Positions 55,807 through 64,000 of a stretch of 64,000 nucleotides of DNA are shown in pieces. The stretch spans positions 2,758,001 to 2,822,000 of the forward strand of contig NZ_JABWQX020000001.1 of assembly GCF_014268655.2 (NCBI RefSeq), read 5' to 3'. The notes under the pieces are model-generated. The model ran no database searches. It was not told where the DNA came from and saw only the letters and a list, made by a program, of their open reading frames with translations. Source of the stretch: Pseudomonas marvdashtae (GTDB lineage Bacteria > Pseudomonadota > Gammaproteobacteria > Pseudomonadales > Pseudomonadaceae). Position numbers and translations under genes: made by a program. Each line of letters opens with the position of its first letter. Position 1 is the stretch's first letter.

Positions 55807-55822
55807 CGCTAACTCCCTGCTT

Positions 55823-55830
55823 TTATTGTT
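55823..55830 (-). promoter_or_regulatory. Hfq/Crc (CA) motif before the valine-type operon
   Basis: On the minus strand AACAATAA matches AAnAAnAA exactly and lies about 5-10 bases before the GGGAG RBS. A similar motif precedes the opposite acyl-CoA operon, consistent with joint catabolite repression. Confidence 0.5.
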
Positions 55831-55935
55831 CTTTGTAAATTTCGTCGCGCGTATCGGGATCGTAACAGCGCAAATTTGCATTGCACAACCGGGATACATG
55901 CAGGTCCTTTCTGCATATTTATAGCAGGCATGAGG

Positions 55936-56643
55936 TCAACCGCGACCCGACAGCACCTCGGTGATGCTGCGGCGCTTGGCATAACGCTCGCTGGTATGGA
56001 TTAATTGCTCGAGATCTTCGGGGGTTACGTCGAAAAACGCTTCCATTTCCTCAAGTGCCAGTTTCAAGTCTTCGGCGGTAATGGCCTGGCGATCGATGGG
56101 CGGGTGGTCGGCCGGGATGACCGCTACCGGCTCGCTGGCACGCTTGGGGTAACGCACGCGGGTGAGGTTGTTATAGGCCAATGCGAACGCGAGCAGGCCG
56201 CAGCCAGCCAGCATCGCAGCACCGAGCGCCTGCCAATCCAGCGCAACGATGGACGGATCGGCCAACACCAATGTCGCCGCCAGCGCGCCCGCCGGAGGGT
56301 GCAGGCAACGCAGCCAGCACATCAACACCAGCGCCATGCCGGCGGCCAGGCAAGCGCTGCCCAGCGTGCGGTCGAGCACATGGGCCACCAGCAACGCCAG
56401 GACGGAGGCGCACAGATAACCGCCGAATATTGACCAAGGCTGGGCGAGGGCACCCGACGAGACCGCAAACAGCAGCACTGCGGAGGCCCCGAGTGGGCCG
56501 ATCAGGTGTTGCGCCACTTCCAGGCCGAACACTTGGCCACAGAGCCAGACACTGAACATTGTTCCCAGGGCCATGCCGATGGCGGCGCGGCTCCACTCGG
56601 TGGGACGGGTATTGATGGCAGCGGGGAACCAGCGAGAAAACAT
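55936..56643 (-). CDS. HPP-family integral membrane protein
   Basis: The ATG at 56643 gives 235 residues; a TTG five codons earlier is possible. The N-terminal 165 residues form four or five hydrophobic helices with the family signature LHPPAGALAATLVLADPS. A soluble acidic C-terminal tail (AEDLKLALEEMEAFFDVTPE) follows. HPP proteins include nitrite transporters in plastids and cyanobacteria, but the substrate here is unknown. It stands alone between the HIBCH operon and ugd. Confidence 0.85.
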   Translation of the reverse strand: MFSRWFPAAINTRPTEWSRAAIGMALGTMFSVWLCGQVFGLEVAQHLIGPLGASAVLLFAVSSGALAQPWSIFGGYLCASVLALLVAHVLDRTLGSACLAAGMALVLMCWLRCLHPPAGALAATLVLADPSIVALDWQALGAAMLAGCGLLAFALAYNNLTRVRYPKRASEPVAVIPADHPPIDRQAITAEDLKLALEEMEAFFDVTPEDLEQLIHTSERYAKRRSITEVLSGRG

Positions 56644-56667
56644 TAAGCGAGAATCCAAAAAACGAAC

Positions 56668-56706
56668 AAAAAAAGGGGCTTACGGGAAAATCCCTGAAAG
56701 CCCTTT
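56668..56706 (-). terminator. Intrinsic terminator after ugd
   Basis: Read on the minus strand, AAAGGGCTTT pairs with AAGCCCCTTT, with an inner GGGA/TCCC stem, and is followed by a run of T residues. It lies about 65 bases past the ugd stop. Confidence 0.7.
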
Positions 56707-56734
56707 AAGTGTTCCAACAGTTGGGGGAGGAACG

Positions 56735-56902
56735 ATGAACAGTGTGCCGCTCACGACCTTCGCTTACAAATTCATATTAATGCTGCTTGAGTGCACTTAT
56801 TTTGATGTAAGGAGGCTCGTGCGCGCTTGGACGCCTCAAACCATGCCTGCTGGGCGATGGGCAAGTCCCGCGATTGTCCTCGGCCCATCGGGAAATAGGT
56901 AA
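56735..56902 (+). CDS. Possible small protein antisense to the ugd 3' end
   Basis: A 55-codon frame beginning MNSVPLTTFAYKFILMLLE has a strong SD (GGGGGAGG) six bases before its ATG. Its last 130 bases lie opposite the ugd coding end. The early part is hydrophobic. Nothing I recognise matches it, and it may be chance; the RBS is the only positive sign. Confidence 0.2.
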   Translation: MNSVPLTTFAYKFILMLLECTYFDVRRLVRAWTPQTMPAGRWASPAIVLGPSGNR

Positions 56903-58196
56903 AGCCTTTGTCGGCCATGCGATCCGGATCGTAGAGGTTTCGTCCGTCAAAAATCACCGGCGCCTTGAGTCGTTGCTGGATCAGTTCGAAATCCGGCGCC
57001 TTGAACGACTGCCATTCGGTGCAGATGATCAGCGCGTCGGCCCCTGCCAAGACCGATTCCGGCGTGCCCATGAGCATCAGCTTCGATTCATGGGGATAAA
57101 GCCTTTGGGTCTGTTGCATGGCTTCCGGGTCAAAGGCGCGGACGCTGGCCCCGGCGGCCCACAACGACTCCAGGAGCGTGCGGCTGGGGGCGTCGCGCAT
57201 GTCATCGGTGTTGGGTTTGAAGGCCAGGCCCCACAGCGCAAAGGTCTTGCCCCGCAGATCGCCGTTATAGAACGCGTTGATGCGTTCGAACAGCTTGTGT
57301 TTCTGGCGCAGGTTGACGGTTTCCACCGCTTGCAGCAGGTCGCTGGAGCAATGCGCTTGCTCGGCGGTGTGGATCAGGGCGCGCATGTCCTTGGGAAAGC
57401 AGGACCCGCCGTACCCGCACCCTGGATAAATGAAGTGGTAGCCAATGCGTGAGTCGGCGCCGATGCCCTGGCGCACCGACTCGATGTCTGCGCCCAAGTG
57501 TTCGGCCAGTTCGGCGATCTGGTTGATGAAGCTGATCTTGGTCGCCAGCATGCCGTTGGCCGCATATTTGGTCAGCTCGGCGCTGCGTACGTCCATGAAC
57601 AGGATGCGGTCGTGGTTGCGGTTGAACGGCGCGTACAGTTCGCGCATGGTTTCGCGTACGTCCTCGCGCTCGCAACCGATGACGATGCGATCAGGGCGGC
57701 GGCAATCGGCGACGGCCGAGCCTTCCTTGAGAAACTCAGGGTTGGAGACGATATCGAACTGCAGCAAACGCCCGGCCTTGAGCAGGCATTTGTCGATGTG
57801 GGCCCTCAGGACATCGCCGGTGCCCACCGGCACGGTGGATTTCTCCACCACCACGACGGGGCGTATACGATAACGGGCGACCGCTTCGCCGACGGCCAGG
57901 ACTTGGCGCAGATCCGCCGAGCCGTCGTCGCGCGAAGGGGTGCCGACGGCGATGAACAGCACCTGGCCATGCTCCACGGCGATCTGTTCGTCACAAGTGA
58001 AATGCAAGCGTCCGGCTTCAAGCCCCTCGCGCACCAGCGCCGCCAGCCCTGGCTCATAAATACTGACCTGGCCCTGGCGCAGGGTTTCGATCTTCTGCGC
58101 ATCGATGTCCATGCACACCACGTCATGGCCCACTTCGGCCAACACGACGGCTTGCACCAATCCAACGTAACCACTGCCGAACACGCTGATTTTCAT
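56772..58196 (-). CDS. ugd: UDP-glucose 6-dehydrogenase
   Basis: The ATG at 58196 with AGGGAG upstream gives 474 residues. The NAD-binding loop FGSGYVGLV, VGTPSRDDGSADL, EKSTVPVGTGD, SNPEFLKEGSAV and the active-site CGYGGSCFPKD (Cys266) are all present. The C-terminal domain carries ALWGLAFKPNTDDMRDAPS. It oxidises UDP-glucose to UDP-glucuronate with two NAD+, feeding exopolysaccharide or lipid A sugar synthesis. The end is about 20 residues longer than common (ASLHQNKCTQAALI). It is monocistronic, with a terminator downstream. Confidence 0.95.
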   Translation of the reverse strand: MKISVFGSGYVGLVQAVVLAEVGHDVVCMDIDAQKIETLRQGQVSIYEPGLAALVREGLEAGRLHFTCDEQIAVEHGQVLFIAVGTPSRDDGSADLRQVLAVGEAVARYRIRPVVVVEKSTVPVGTGDVLRAHIDKCLLKAGRLLQFDIVSNPEFLKEGSAVADCRRPDRIVIGCEREDVRETMRELYAPFNRNHDRILFMDVRSAELTKYAANGMLATKISFINQIAELAEHLGADIESVRQGIGADSRIGYHFIYPGCGYGGSCFPKDMRALIHTAEQAHCSSDLLQAVETVNLRQKHKLFERINAFYNGDLRGKTFALWGLAFKPNTDDMRDAPSRTLLESLWAAGASVRAFDPEAMQQTQRLYPHESKLMLMGTPESVLAGADALIICTEWQSFKAPDFELIQQRLKAPVIFDGRNLYDPDRMADKGFTYFPMGRGQSRDLPIAQQAWFEASKRARASLHQNKCTQAALI

Positions 58197-58302
58197 GGCG
58201 GACTCCCTGGACCATCCCGAGCGGGCGCAACCCGCGGCTCGCCGCAGTGCGCCCATTCGAGAATAGGGCGGGGATGTTGCAGTTCACTGACAGGTCCGGG
58301 GG

Positions 58303-59223
58303 CTAACCTTCGTGCAGACGGTATTGCGCCGGCAGTTGCGCGACGAATTCATCGACCACGTCCCGCGTCAGGCTGACGATGTCTTCAACCCGCTCCATGC
58401 CGGCGCCAGTGCGCCAGCTGGCAACGATATCCATCACCGACGGCAGCGGCACACCGTCTACCAAGGTCAAGGTGCCTTGGCTCAGCTCGCCCACCACCAA
58501 CGCCGCAGGCATGGCGCCGATACCAAATCCATCGCGAACCAGGCGGGTAATGGCCGATGCCGAGTTCACGCAGTTGATACGCGGCGAGACGACGTTGGCT
58601 GAGTGCAGCATGTTGAGAAGGTCCTGGTGCGGCCGTGAGTTGCGCGAAAACGTCACGACGCGTTCCTGGGACAGATCCTCCAGCGAAGCGTAGTGCCGGT
58701 CATACACGGAGCCGGTACGCGCCACCCAATGCATGGGATAGCGTGTCAGGAGGGTGTTGCGCACGCTGTCCAAACGCAGGATGTCGGTCTGGAAAATGAT
58801 GTCCTGGTAGCCTTTTTCCAGCTGCGAGCAGAGGTTGCTCGCGGTATCGGCGGTCAGTTCGATTTCAAGCGCCGGGTAGCGCTCCATCAGCCGCGTCACC
58901 AAGGGACTGAGCCAGGTGTGGATCACCGTGTCCATTGCGCCGATGCGGATCCGCCCGCGCACTTGCCGCGGGTCCTTGATCACCGCTTTCATGCTCTGCA
59001 TGGTGTCCATGATGCGCTCGGCGTATTCCAGCACCCGCTGGCCTTCGGAGGTGAGCGAGACACCTTTGGAATCGCGCACGAACAGGCGCACGCCCATTTC
59101 ATCTTCCAGGGCCGCGATCCGGCTGGAAATGGAGGCCTGGGTGGTGAACAATTTTTCCGCCGTCAGGCGAAAACTCTTGAGGCGGGCGACCCAGACGAAG
59201 GTTTCGAGAAACTTGATATTCAC
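58303..59223 (-). CDS. LysR-type regulator (first of a twin pair)
   Basis: This 306-residue LysR protein has its HTH at residues 1-60 (KFLETFVWVARLKSFRLTAE; TTQASISSRIAALEDEMGVR) and a substrate-binding domain. It is strikingly similar to the regulator at 60752-61690 along its whole length (for example DTVIHTWLSPL in both). It lies just downstream of the SnoaL-like and DUF1445 genes on the same strand, so it may be cotranscribed with them. Inducer unknown. Confidence 0.92.
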   Translation of the reverse strand: MNIKFLETFVWVARLKSFRLTAEKLFTTQASISSRIAALEDEMGVRLFVRDSKGVSLTSEGQRVLEYAERIMDTMQSMKAVIKDPRQVRGRIRIGAMDTVIHTWLSPLVTRLMERYPALEIELTADTASNLCSQLEKGYQDIIFQTDILRLDSVRNTLLTRYPMHWVARTGSVYDRHYASLEDLSQERVVTFSRNSRPHQDLLNMLHSANVVSPRINCVNSASAITRLVRDGFGIGAMPAALVVGELSQGTLTLVDGVPLPSVMDIVASWRTGAGMERVEDIVSLTRDVVDEFVAQLPAQYRLHEG

Positions 59224-59254
59224 TGGGACGCTACCTCGCAGCGGTCGTGGCGAT

Positions 59255-59812
59255 TCAAACCGGGCCCCGAACGGGGGCGAGGGGATTGATCACGTACTCA
59301 AACACCTCTTCAAGCGCGGCTGGATCCGGCGCGTTATCGACCGCCGCTTCCGGGCGGCACCATGGATAATCCAGCCGCGATGCCCAAGCCATGACCCTCG
59401 GCAAATCAGCCGCGGGCAGGGTCTTCATGTGTTCGATGGTGATGGTCAGTCGTTCGGCCAACCTCGATTGCGGATCGAACGACCAGTCGTACAGGCCACA
59501 ACCGACTCGCGCTTCACCGCTGTTCTTGTCTGACATCGCCACCAGCCATTTGCACTGGAACGTGTCGGCGTCTGCCAGCGGTGGGGGCGCCAGGCAGAAC
59601 GTATAGACGTTTTCGAAGGCCTGGCCAAAACGGCTGACCAATACGTCGCCAATCGCGGCGCGGCCTTCGACATGGTCGGGAAACGCGATGGAACCGGTGC
59701 GCACGACCATGTCCAGGATAGCCACCGACGTAAAGGCCTGGCCCAGCAGATGGGGGCGGTTGCCGTCCTTGGCGCTGATGTAGTGTTGGATCGATAACCG
59801 AGCGGTGTTCAT
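59255..59812 (-). CDS. SnoaL/NTF2-like hypothetical protein
   Basis: This 185-residue soluble protein has an NTF2-like character: a conserved helix and sheet (VEGRAAIGDVLVSRFGQAFE; WLVAMSDKNSGEARVGCGLY) without catalytic motifs I can name. It lies 31 bases before the LysR gene and 38 bases after the DUF1445 gene, all on the minus strand, which suggests one operon. Function unknown. Confidence 0.75.
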   Translation of the reverse strand: MNTARLSIQHYISAKDGNRPHLLGQAFTSVAILDMVVRTGSIAFPDHVEGRAAIGDVLVSRFGQAFENVYTFCLAPPPLADADTFQCKWLVAMSDKNSGEARVGCGLYDWSFDPQSRLAERLTITIEHMKTLPAADLPRVMAWASRLDYPWCRPEAAVDNAPDPAALEEVFEYVINPLAPVRGPV

Positions 59813-59850
59813 CGCGTGTCCTTCAGGTTGAAAAACTGCCTTGTTCGATT

Positions 59851-60654
59851 TTACAACTCACTGTTCCACAGGTCCGTCACCAGCATGCAACCCGGCGCGT
59901 GGGTGATGCACAACGGCGGACGAGACGCCTGGACCACCGATTGGGGCGTTACGCCGCAAGCCCAGAACACTGGTACTTCATCCGCTTCGACCGGCACCGC
60001 ATCACCGTAGTCCGGCGCGTCCAGCGACCGAATGCCGATCAGCGCAGGGTCGCCGATGTGTATTGGAGCGCCGTGGACGTTGGGCATGCGCCCGGTGATC
60101 TGGATTGCCTCGATCGCCGCGGCGGCTTTCATCGGCCGCATGGTCACGACCATTTTGCCAGACAGCCGCGCGGTCGGGCGGGTATCGATGCTGGTGCGGA
60201 ACATGGCGACATTGCGCCCCAGGTCGATGTGCCTCAGACGGATACCGGCCTCCAGCAGCGGTTGCTCGAAGGAGAACGAGCAGCCGAGGGCGAAGGCCAC
60301 CAGGTCATCCTGCCACAGGTGTTCGATGTCCAGCGGCTCTTCGCTCAACTCGCCGTGGCGGAAGACCCGGTAGCGGGGCACCTCGTGGCGAATATCGATG
60401 GCAACGCCGAGGTTGCGCAGGAACGGGTCGCCGGGTTCGCTGACGTCGAGCACCGGGCAGGCCTGGCGATTGAGGGTGCAGAACCGCAGGAATTCGTTGG
60501 CCCAGTCACCCGGCAGGATCACGATGTTGGCTTGCACCCGACCCTGGCCCAGGCCGCTGGTATGGCCTTGGTATCGACCGGCCGCGATGTTCTGGCGCAA
60601 GGCTTGGGGCGAACAAGGCTGCAACTGTTCGAATGAAAGGGCTGACGGGCTCAT
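59851..60654 (-). CDS. Putative hydro-lyase, DUF1445 (UPF0317) family
   Basis: This 267-residue protein has the DUF1445 features [20 protein letters not shown] near the start, the [13 protein letters not shown] block, [17 protein letters not shown] and [11 protein letters not shown] with conserved cysteines. Related proteins are annotated as hydro-lyases, and one branch as D-glutamate cyclase. Its start is 22 bases from a TTTCTAA-N9-TTAGAAA dyad that fits a LysR site. It begins a probable operon with the SnoaL-like and LysR genes. Confidence 0.88.
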   Translation of the reverse strand: MSPSALSFEQLQPCSPQALRQNIAAGRYQGHTSGLGQGRVQANIVILPGDWANEFLRFCTLNRQACPVLDVSEPGDPFLRNLGVAIDIRHEVPRYRVFRHGELSEEPLDIEHLWQDDLVAFALGCSFSFEQPLLEAGIRLRHIDLGRNVAMFRTSIDTRPTARLSGKMVVTMRPMKAAAAIEAIQITGRMPNVHGAPIHIGDPALIGIRSLDAPDYGDAVPVEADEVPVFWACGVTPQSVVQASRPPLCITHAPGCMLVTDLWNSEL

Positions 60655-60675
60655 CTTGGGATCTCCATGGGTCTT

Positions 60676-60698
60676 TTTCTAATAAACCCTTTTAGAAA
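60676..60698. promoter_or_regulatory. Candidate LysR binding dyad
   Basis: TTTCTAA-N9-TTAGAAA is a perfect 7-bp inverted repeat containing the T-N11-A LysR pattern. It lies in the 97-bp gap between the second LysR gene and the DUF1445 start. Confidence 0.5.
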
Positions 60699-60751
60699 AT
60701 CAGCACGACGGCGTCCAACAAGGAAAATCGGTACCCCCCGACAAGTAAAAG

Positions 60752-61690
60752 TTATTCAACGCTCGACAGGCCCGGTGCCGCCACCATGCGCTGCGGTCCC
60801 ACGTCCGTGGCGTATTGGCAAACCACCTGGCGACTCATCTGTACGATGCTCTCGATCAGTTCGAGCCCAACCCCCGCGCGCCACGAGGCCACGACATCGA
60901 GCTGGGGCAGGGCGGTGCCAGGCTCCAGTTGAATCAACTCGCCCAGCGCCAGGGATTTTGCCACCAGCGCCGCCGGCAACGCGCCAATGCCGAAACCGTC
61001 GCCGATCAGCCGCGTCATCGCCGATACCGAGTTGACGCAACTGACCCTCGGCGCGCTGACGCCGTGGGCATGCAACAGGCTGAGCACATCCTGATGGGGC
61101 CGTGAATGTTTGACGAACGTGATGATGCGCTCGCTGGCCATGTCCATCAGCGAGGCATAGGGCCGGGCATAGATCGATTGGCTGGCGGCGATCCAGTGCA
61201 TCGGGTAATGGCCCAATTCCAGGTTGCGCACGCTTTCGTGGCGGACCAGGTCCGTTTGGAACGCGATGTCCAGGTAACCTTTTTGCAGCTGCTCGCACAG
61301 GTTGCGCGCCGCGTCCGCGGTGATTTCGATCTCGATGGCGGGGAAGGCCTGCATCAGCATCGACATCAGCGGACTGAGCCACGTATGAATCACCGTGTCC
61401 ATCACGCCAATGCGCACCAAACCCTGTTGCGGGGCGCTTTTGTCCAACGACTGCTTCAGGGCACGCTGGACCTCGAGCATCTGCTCGGCATATTCGAGCA
61501 CCTTGATGCCTTCGGGCGTCAGCGACACGCCACGCGAGTCACGCACGAACAGGCGCAGGCCCAGTTCGTCTTCCAGCGAGGCAATCCGACTGGAAATCGC
61601 CGCCTGGGTGCTGAACATTTTCTCCGCGGTCAGGCTGAAGCTTTGCAGGCGCGCAACCCAGACGAAGGTTTCGAGGAACTTGAGATTCAT
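60752..61690 (-). CDS. LysR-type regulator (second of a twin pair)
   Basis: The ATG at 61690 gives 312 residues; the longer upstream frame covers the divergent porin's promoter region and is rejected. The HTH (KFLETFVWVARLQSFSLTAE; STQAAISSRIASLEDELGLR) and effector domain are close to those of the regulator at 58303-59223. It is divergent from the OprD porin with a 250-bp control region, and upstream of the DUF1445 operon on its own strand, so it may control either. Confidence 0.92.
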   Translation of the reverse strand: MNLKFLETFVWVARLQSFSLTAEKMFSTQAAISSRIASLEDELGLRLFVRDSRGVSLTPEGIKVLEYAEQMLEVQRALKQSLDKSAPQQGLVRIGVMDTVIHTWLSPLMSMLMQAFPAIEIEITADAARNLCEQLQKGYLDIAFQTDLVRHESVRNLELGHYPMHWIAASQSIYARPYASLMDMASERIITFVKHSRPHQDVLSLLHAHGVSAPRVSCVNSVSAMTRLIGDGFGIGALPAALVAKSLALGELIQLEPGTALPQLDVVASWRAGVGLELIESIVQMSRQVVCQYATDVGPQRMVAAPGLSSVE

Positions 61691-61831
61691 GGGGGTTCTC
61701 TTGGCGTTTTCGTTCTTATGGTTGCAATTGTTACTCCAGGTCGAGCCTGAGCGGGCATCAAATTTTCTTATGCCCAAGCATGCCTTTTTCCCGTTTGACG
61801 CGCTGATGGGCCGCTGGGAAGAATCCGCCCC

Positions 61832-61855
61832 ACGACGCCCCGCCGGGTGCGTCGT
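61832..61855. other. Hairpin in the LysR/OprD intergenic region
   Basis: ACGACGC and GCGTCGT enclose CCC-GCC-GGG, giving a stable stem in the 250-bp divergent region. It may shape the porin leader or be a protein site. The rest of this region holds no supported gene. Confidence 0.4.
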
Positions 61856-61940
61856 CCCAACGACACTGCCCCACACAATAAACGAGGCGCGTACGCCGTC
61901 CCCGAAGGGACCGCTCGTGCCCAAAAAAAAGGAGCACCCC

Positions 61941-63182
61941 ATGCCCCGTTTCATCGCGATCCGCTGGCGCGGTACACCGGCCGGTACCTTGCTCGGCCTC
62001 GGCCTGCTCGGCGCGCCGATAGCCCACGCCGACTTCTTGGGCGACAGCAAAGCCAGCCTGGAGGCCCGCAACTTCTACTTCAACCGTGATTTCAGGCAAG
62101 AGGGCGCTCGGGACAAGGCCGAAGAGTGGGCGCAAGGCTTCTTGTTGCGCATCGAGTCGGGGTACACCGCCGGCGCCCTTGGTATTGGCTTGGATGCCTT
62201 GGGCATGGCCGGTTTCAAACTGGATTCCGGCGGCGGTACGGCGGGCACCAATTTGTTGCCCGCGGATTTGTCCGGCGGCTCCCAGGACCGCTACGGCGAA
62301 GTCGGCCTGACCGCCAAGATGCGCCTGTCCAACAGCACCCTGAAAGTGGGAACGCTGCAGATCAAGGACCCGGTCGTGAACTCCAACGACACGCGCCTGT
62401 TGCCGGGAACCTTCAAGGGCGGGCTGCTGAGCGTCCAGGAAATCGACCGTTTGAAACTGACCGCCGGGCAGCTCACCCAGATCAATTTCGTCGACTCCAC
62501 CGACTACCAGGACATGACCGCCAACCGCATTGGCGGCACCAGCGACCGCTTCCAGTTCGCCGGAGCCGACTATCAGTTCCTGCCGAATTTCACCGCTCAA
62601 TACCGGTATGGCAAGCTTGCGGACGTCTATCAGCAGAACTACCTGGGCTTCGTCCATACCCTGGATCTGGGCGCCGGGCAGTCGTTGAAAAGTGACGTGC
62701 GCTATTCGCGCAGCACCGAGGACGGCAGTTTCCGCGCCATCGATAACCAGGCATTCGGTGCGCTGTTCACCTACAGCCTTGGCAGCCACGCCCTGGGCCT
62801 GGGCTATCAACGCATGAGCGGCGACGATCCGTTCCCGTATATCTCGCGCAGCGATCCCTACCTGGTCAACTTCGTGCAAATTGGCGATTTCGCCAATGTC
62901 GACGAGCGCTCCTGGCAGGCCCGGTACGACTACAACTTCGCCGCCCTCGGCGTGCCAGGGCTGACCTTCATGACCCGCTACATCAGCGGCGACAACGTCC
63001 AGCGCAGCGCCGCCGGCGAGGGCAAGGAATGGGAACGCAACACCGACATCGCCTATGTCATCCAGGACGGTACGTTGAAAGGGCTGGGTTTGAAATGGCG
63101 CAATGCAACGGTGCGCTCGAACTTCGGCAATGACCTGGATGAGAACCGGCTGATTGTCAGTTACACGATGGCGCTGTGGTGA
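61941..63182 (+). CDS. OprD-family outer-membrane porin
   Basis: The ATG at 61941 follows AAGGAG and gives 413 residues with a signal peptide (TPAGTLLGLGLLGAPIAHA). The OprD family pattern is clear: DSKASLEARNFYFNRDF, EEWAQGFLLRIESGYTAGAL, GIGLDALGMAGFKLDSG, and a final aromatic strand ending MALW. Such porins take up specific amino acids, aromatic acids or other carboxylates. Its neighbour LysR regulators and a run of eight A residues right before the RBS (a possible Hfq/Crc site) suggest substrate induction and catabolite control. Confidence 0.93.
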   Translation: MPRFIAIRWRGTPAGTLLGLGLLGAPIAHADFLGDSKASLEARNFYFNRDFRQEGARDKAEEWAQGFLLRIESGYTAGALGIGLDALGMAGFKLDSGGGTAGTNLLPADLSGGSQDRYGEVGLTAKMRLSNSTLKVGTLQIKDPVVNSNDTRLLPGTFKGGLLSVQEIDRLKLTAGQLTQINFVDSTDYQDMTANRIGGTSDRFQFAGADYQFLPNFTAQYRYGKLADVYQQNYLGFVHTLDLGAGQSLKSDVRYSRSTEDGSFRAIDNQAFGALFTYSLGSHALGLGYQRMSGDDPFPYISRSDPYLVNFVQIGDFANVDERSWQARYDYNFAALGVPGLTFMTRYISGDNVQRSAAGEGKEWERNTDIAYVIQDGTLKGLGLKWRNATVRSNFGNDLDENRLIVSYTMALW

Positions 63183-63200
63183 CGCCCCGCTGGGCGACCA

Positions 63201-63968
63201 TCATGCCTTGACCCAGCGCTGACGGCTCCAACTGCTCAATGTGTCGACGGTGAAGACCAGCACCAACATGGCCAGGATCACCGTGCTGCCTTGGGCTTCC
63301 TGGAACAGGCTGAGGCTGACATAGAGCATCTGGCCCAGGCCGCCGGCACCGACAAAACCCAATACGCTGGCCATGCGTATGTTGTTTTCCCAGCGGTACA
63401 GCGTGTAGGCCAATAGCTGCGGCATCAGGTTGGGCAGGGTGCCGTAGCAAAAAGCCCAGAGCGCGCTGCCGCCTTGCAGGCGAATGGCGTCGGCGGCTTG
63501 CGACGGGGTGTTTTCCAGCGCCTCGGCAAACAGTCGGCCGAGCACTCCGACGGTGTGCAGGGCCAGTGCCAGCGTGCCGGCATTGGGACCGAGTCCCGCG
63601 GCGAACACCATCAACGCCGCCCACACCAGTTCCGGCACCGCGCGCAACGCGTTCAGCAACAGGCGCGACGCGCTTTGCAGGGGCCAGCCAAGTCGCCCGG
63701 CGGCAGGCAGCGCCAATGCCAACCCCAACACCGCCGCGAGCAGCGTGCCAACAGCAGACATGGCGATGGTTTCCAGCGCGCCGTGGCCGACTGCCTTCAG
63801 ATAGGCCGGGCTCAGGTCGGGGCTGAGGAAGCGTTGCGCATAAGCGCCCATTTGCTTGAGGTTGGCGTTGTCAGCCAACGCCCCCAGGTCGATGCTCAGG
63901 TAGGCAAACGAGGCAACGACCGCCGCGCCAATGCCCAGCAGCATCAGCGTGTTGAGCAAGCGATTCAT
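63201..63968 (-). CDS. PhnE-type ABC transporter permease
   Basis: The ATG at 63968 has GGAG six bases upstream; a TTG four codons earlier is unlikely. The 255-residue inner-membrane protein has about six helices and the permease EAA-type loop (ADAIRLQGGSALWAFCYGTL). RWENNIRMASVLGFVGAGGL near the C-terminus is typical of phosphonate/PhnE-PtxC permeases. It overlaps the end of another gene upstream by ATGA, so it is a downstream part of an uptake operon that continues beyond the window. Substrate could be phosphonate, phosphite or a related anion. Confidence 0.9.
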   Translation of the reverse strand: MNRLLNTLMLLGIGAAVVASFAYLSIDLGALADNANLKQMGAYAQRFLSPDLSPAYLKAVGHGALETIAMSAVGTLLAAVLGLALALPAAGRLGWPLQSASRLLLNALRAVPELVWAALMVFAAGLGPNAGTLALALHTVGVLGRLFAEALENTPSQAADAIRLQGGSALWAFCYGTLPNLMPQLLAYTLYRWENNIRMASVLGFVGAGGLGQMLYVSLSLFQEAQGSTVILAMLVLVFTVDTLSSWSRQRWVKA

Positions 63969-64000
63969 GCCAGCCTCCAACGCAGCAGGCGACTGAGCTG
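63965..64000 (-). CDS. 3' end of an upstream gene, probably a transporter component
   Basis: A frame ending QLSRLLRWRLA and TGA overlaps the PhnE-like start codon by ATGA. Only 11 codons and the stop are visible. The basic C-terminus fits a second PhnE-like permease, but this is inferred from the coupling and usual phn gene order. Confidence 0.5.
   Translation of the reverse strand, partial: QLSRLLRWRLA

Noticed and set aside
61691..62071. Upstream extension of the second LysR protein
   Set aside because: LysR proteins start with the HTH at residue 1-5; the extension overlaps the porin leader and signal peptide on the other strand.
1..64000. CRISPR arrays, tRNA or rRNA genes, prophage or plasmid replication functions
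   Set aside because: No regularly spaced short repeats, cloverleaf sequence, rRNA segment or integrase/replication gene was recognised on either strand.

Overview
The window looks like the chromosome of a Pseudomonas of the fluorescens group. Supporting signs are the G+C-rich, tightly packed genes, an OprD-family porin, phospholipase-D-type PssA, paired REP elements of the GGCGAGGGAGCTTGCTCCC type, FecI/FecR/TonB-receptor signalling, and a cluster ordered like the P. putida fadB2x/fadAx region. No rRNA, tRNA or CRISPR was seen.

Layout. (1) 1-9331: two tandem, similar giant proteins with a toxin-like (dermonecrotic/DUF6543-like) region and leucine-rich repeats; the first starts before the window. 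(2) 9382-14189: an RlmI-like methyltransferase, two divergent L,D-transpeptidases, and a quinone-reductase-like flavoprotein divergent from a TetR repressor with a double operator. (3) 14321-18450: two GH13 enzymes and a membrane-tailed SDR. (4) 18460-22353: nirB-nirD nitrite reductase behind a sigma-54 promoter and an ANTAR/NasT-type antitermination leader, then a CBS protein. (5) 22498-24458: an AraC regulator and a GGDEF protein. (6) 24825-31457: a PHO box, TonB-dependent receptor, beta-propeller phytase, and ExbB-ExbD-TonB, forming a probable phytate-scavenging locus. (7) 31464-36131 (minus): four signalling genes joined by ATGA overlaps (GAF kinase, LuxR-type regulator, hybrid kinase, lone receiver). 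(8) 36306-40887: a secreted SnoaL-like protein, then a Fur box, ECF sigma factor, FecR and siderophore-type receptor. (9) 40916-42308: a frameshifted IS481-family element inserted exactly at the centre of a long palindrome. (10) 42331-46727: a conserved hypothetical protein, M42 peptidase, NTF2-like protein, TetR and PssA. (11) 46739-55806: an AraC regulator and two converging operons whose enzymes match isoleucine and valine acyl-CoA degradation. (12) 55936-64000: an HPP membrane protein, UDP-glucose dehydrogenase, twin LysR regulators flanking a DUF1445 hydro-lyase and a SnoaL-like gene, an OprD porin and a PhnE-like permease.

Functionally the window combines nutrient scavenging (nitrite, phytate, iron), carbon catabolism (branched-chain acyl-CoAs, alpha-glucans) and sensing. 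The most informative DNA signals are the nirB leader, the PHO box before the phytase locus, the double TetR operator, and the IS481 insertion that splits a 188-bp palindrome. Product names rest on motifs read by eye, without database searches.
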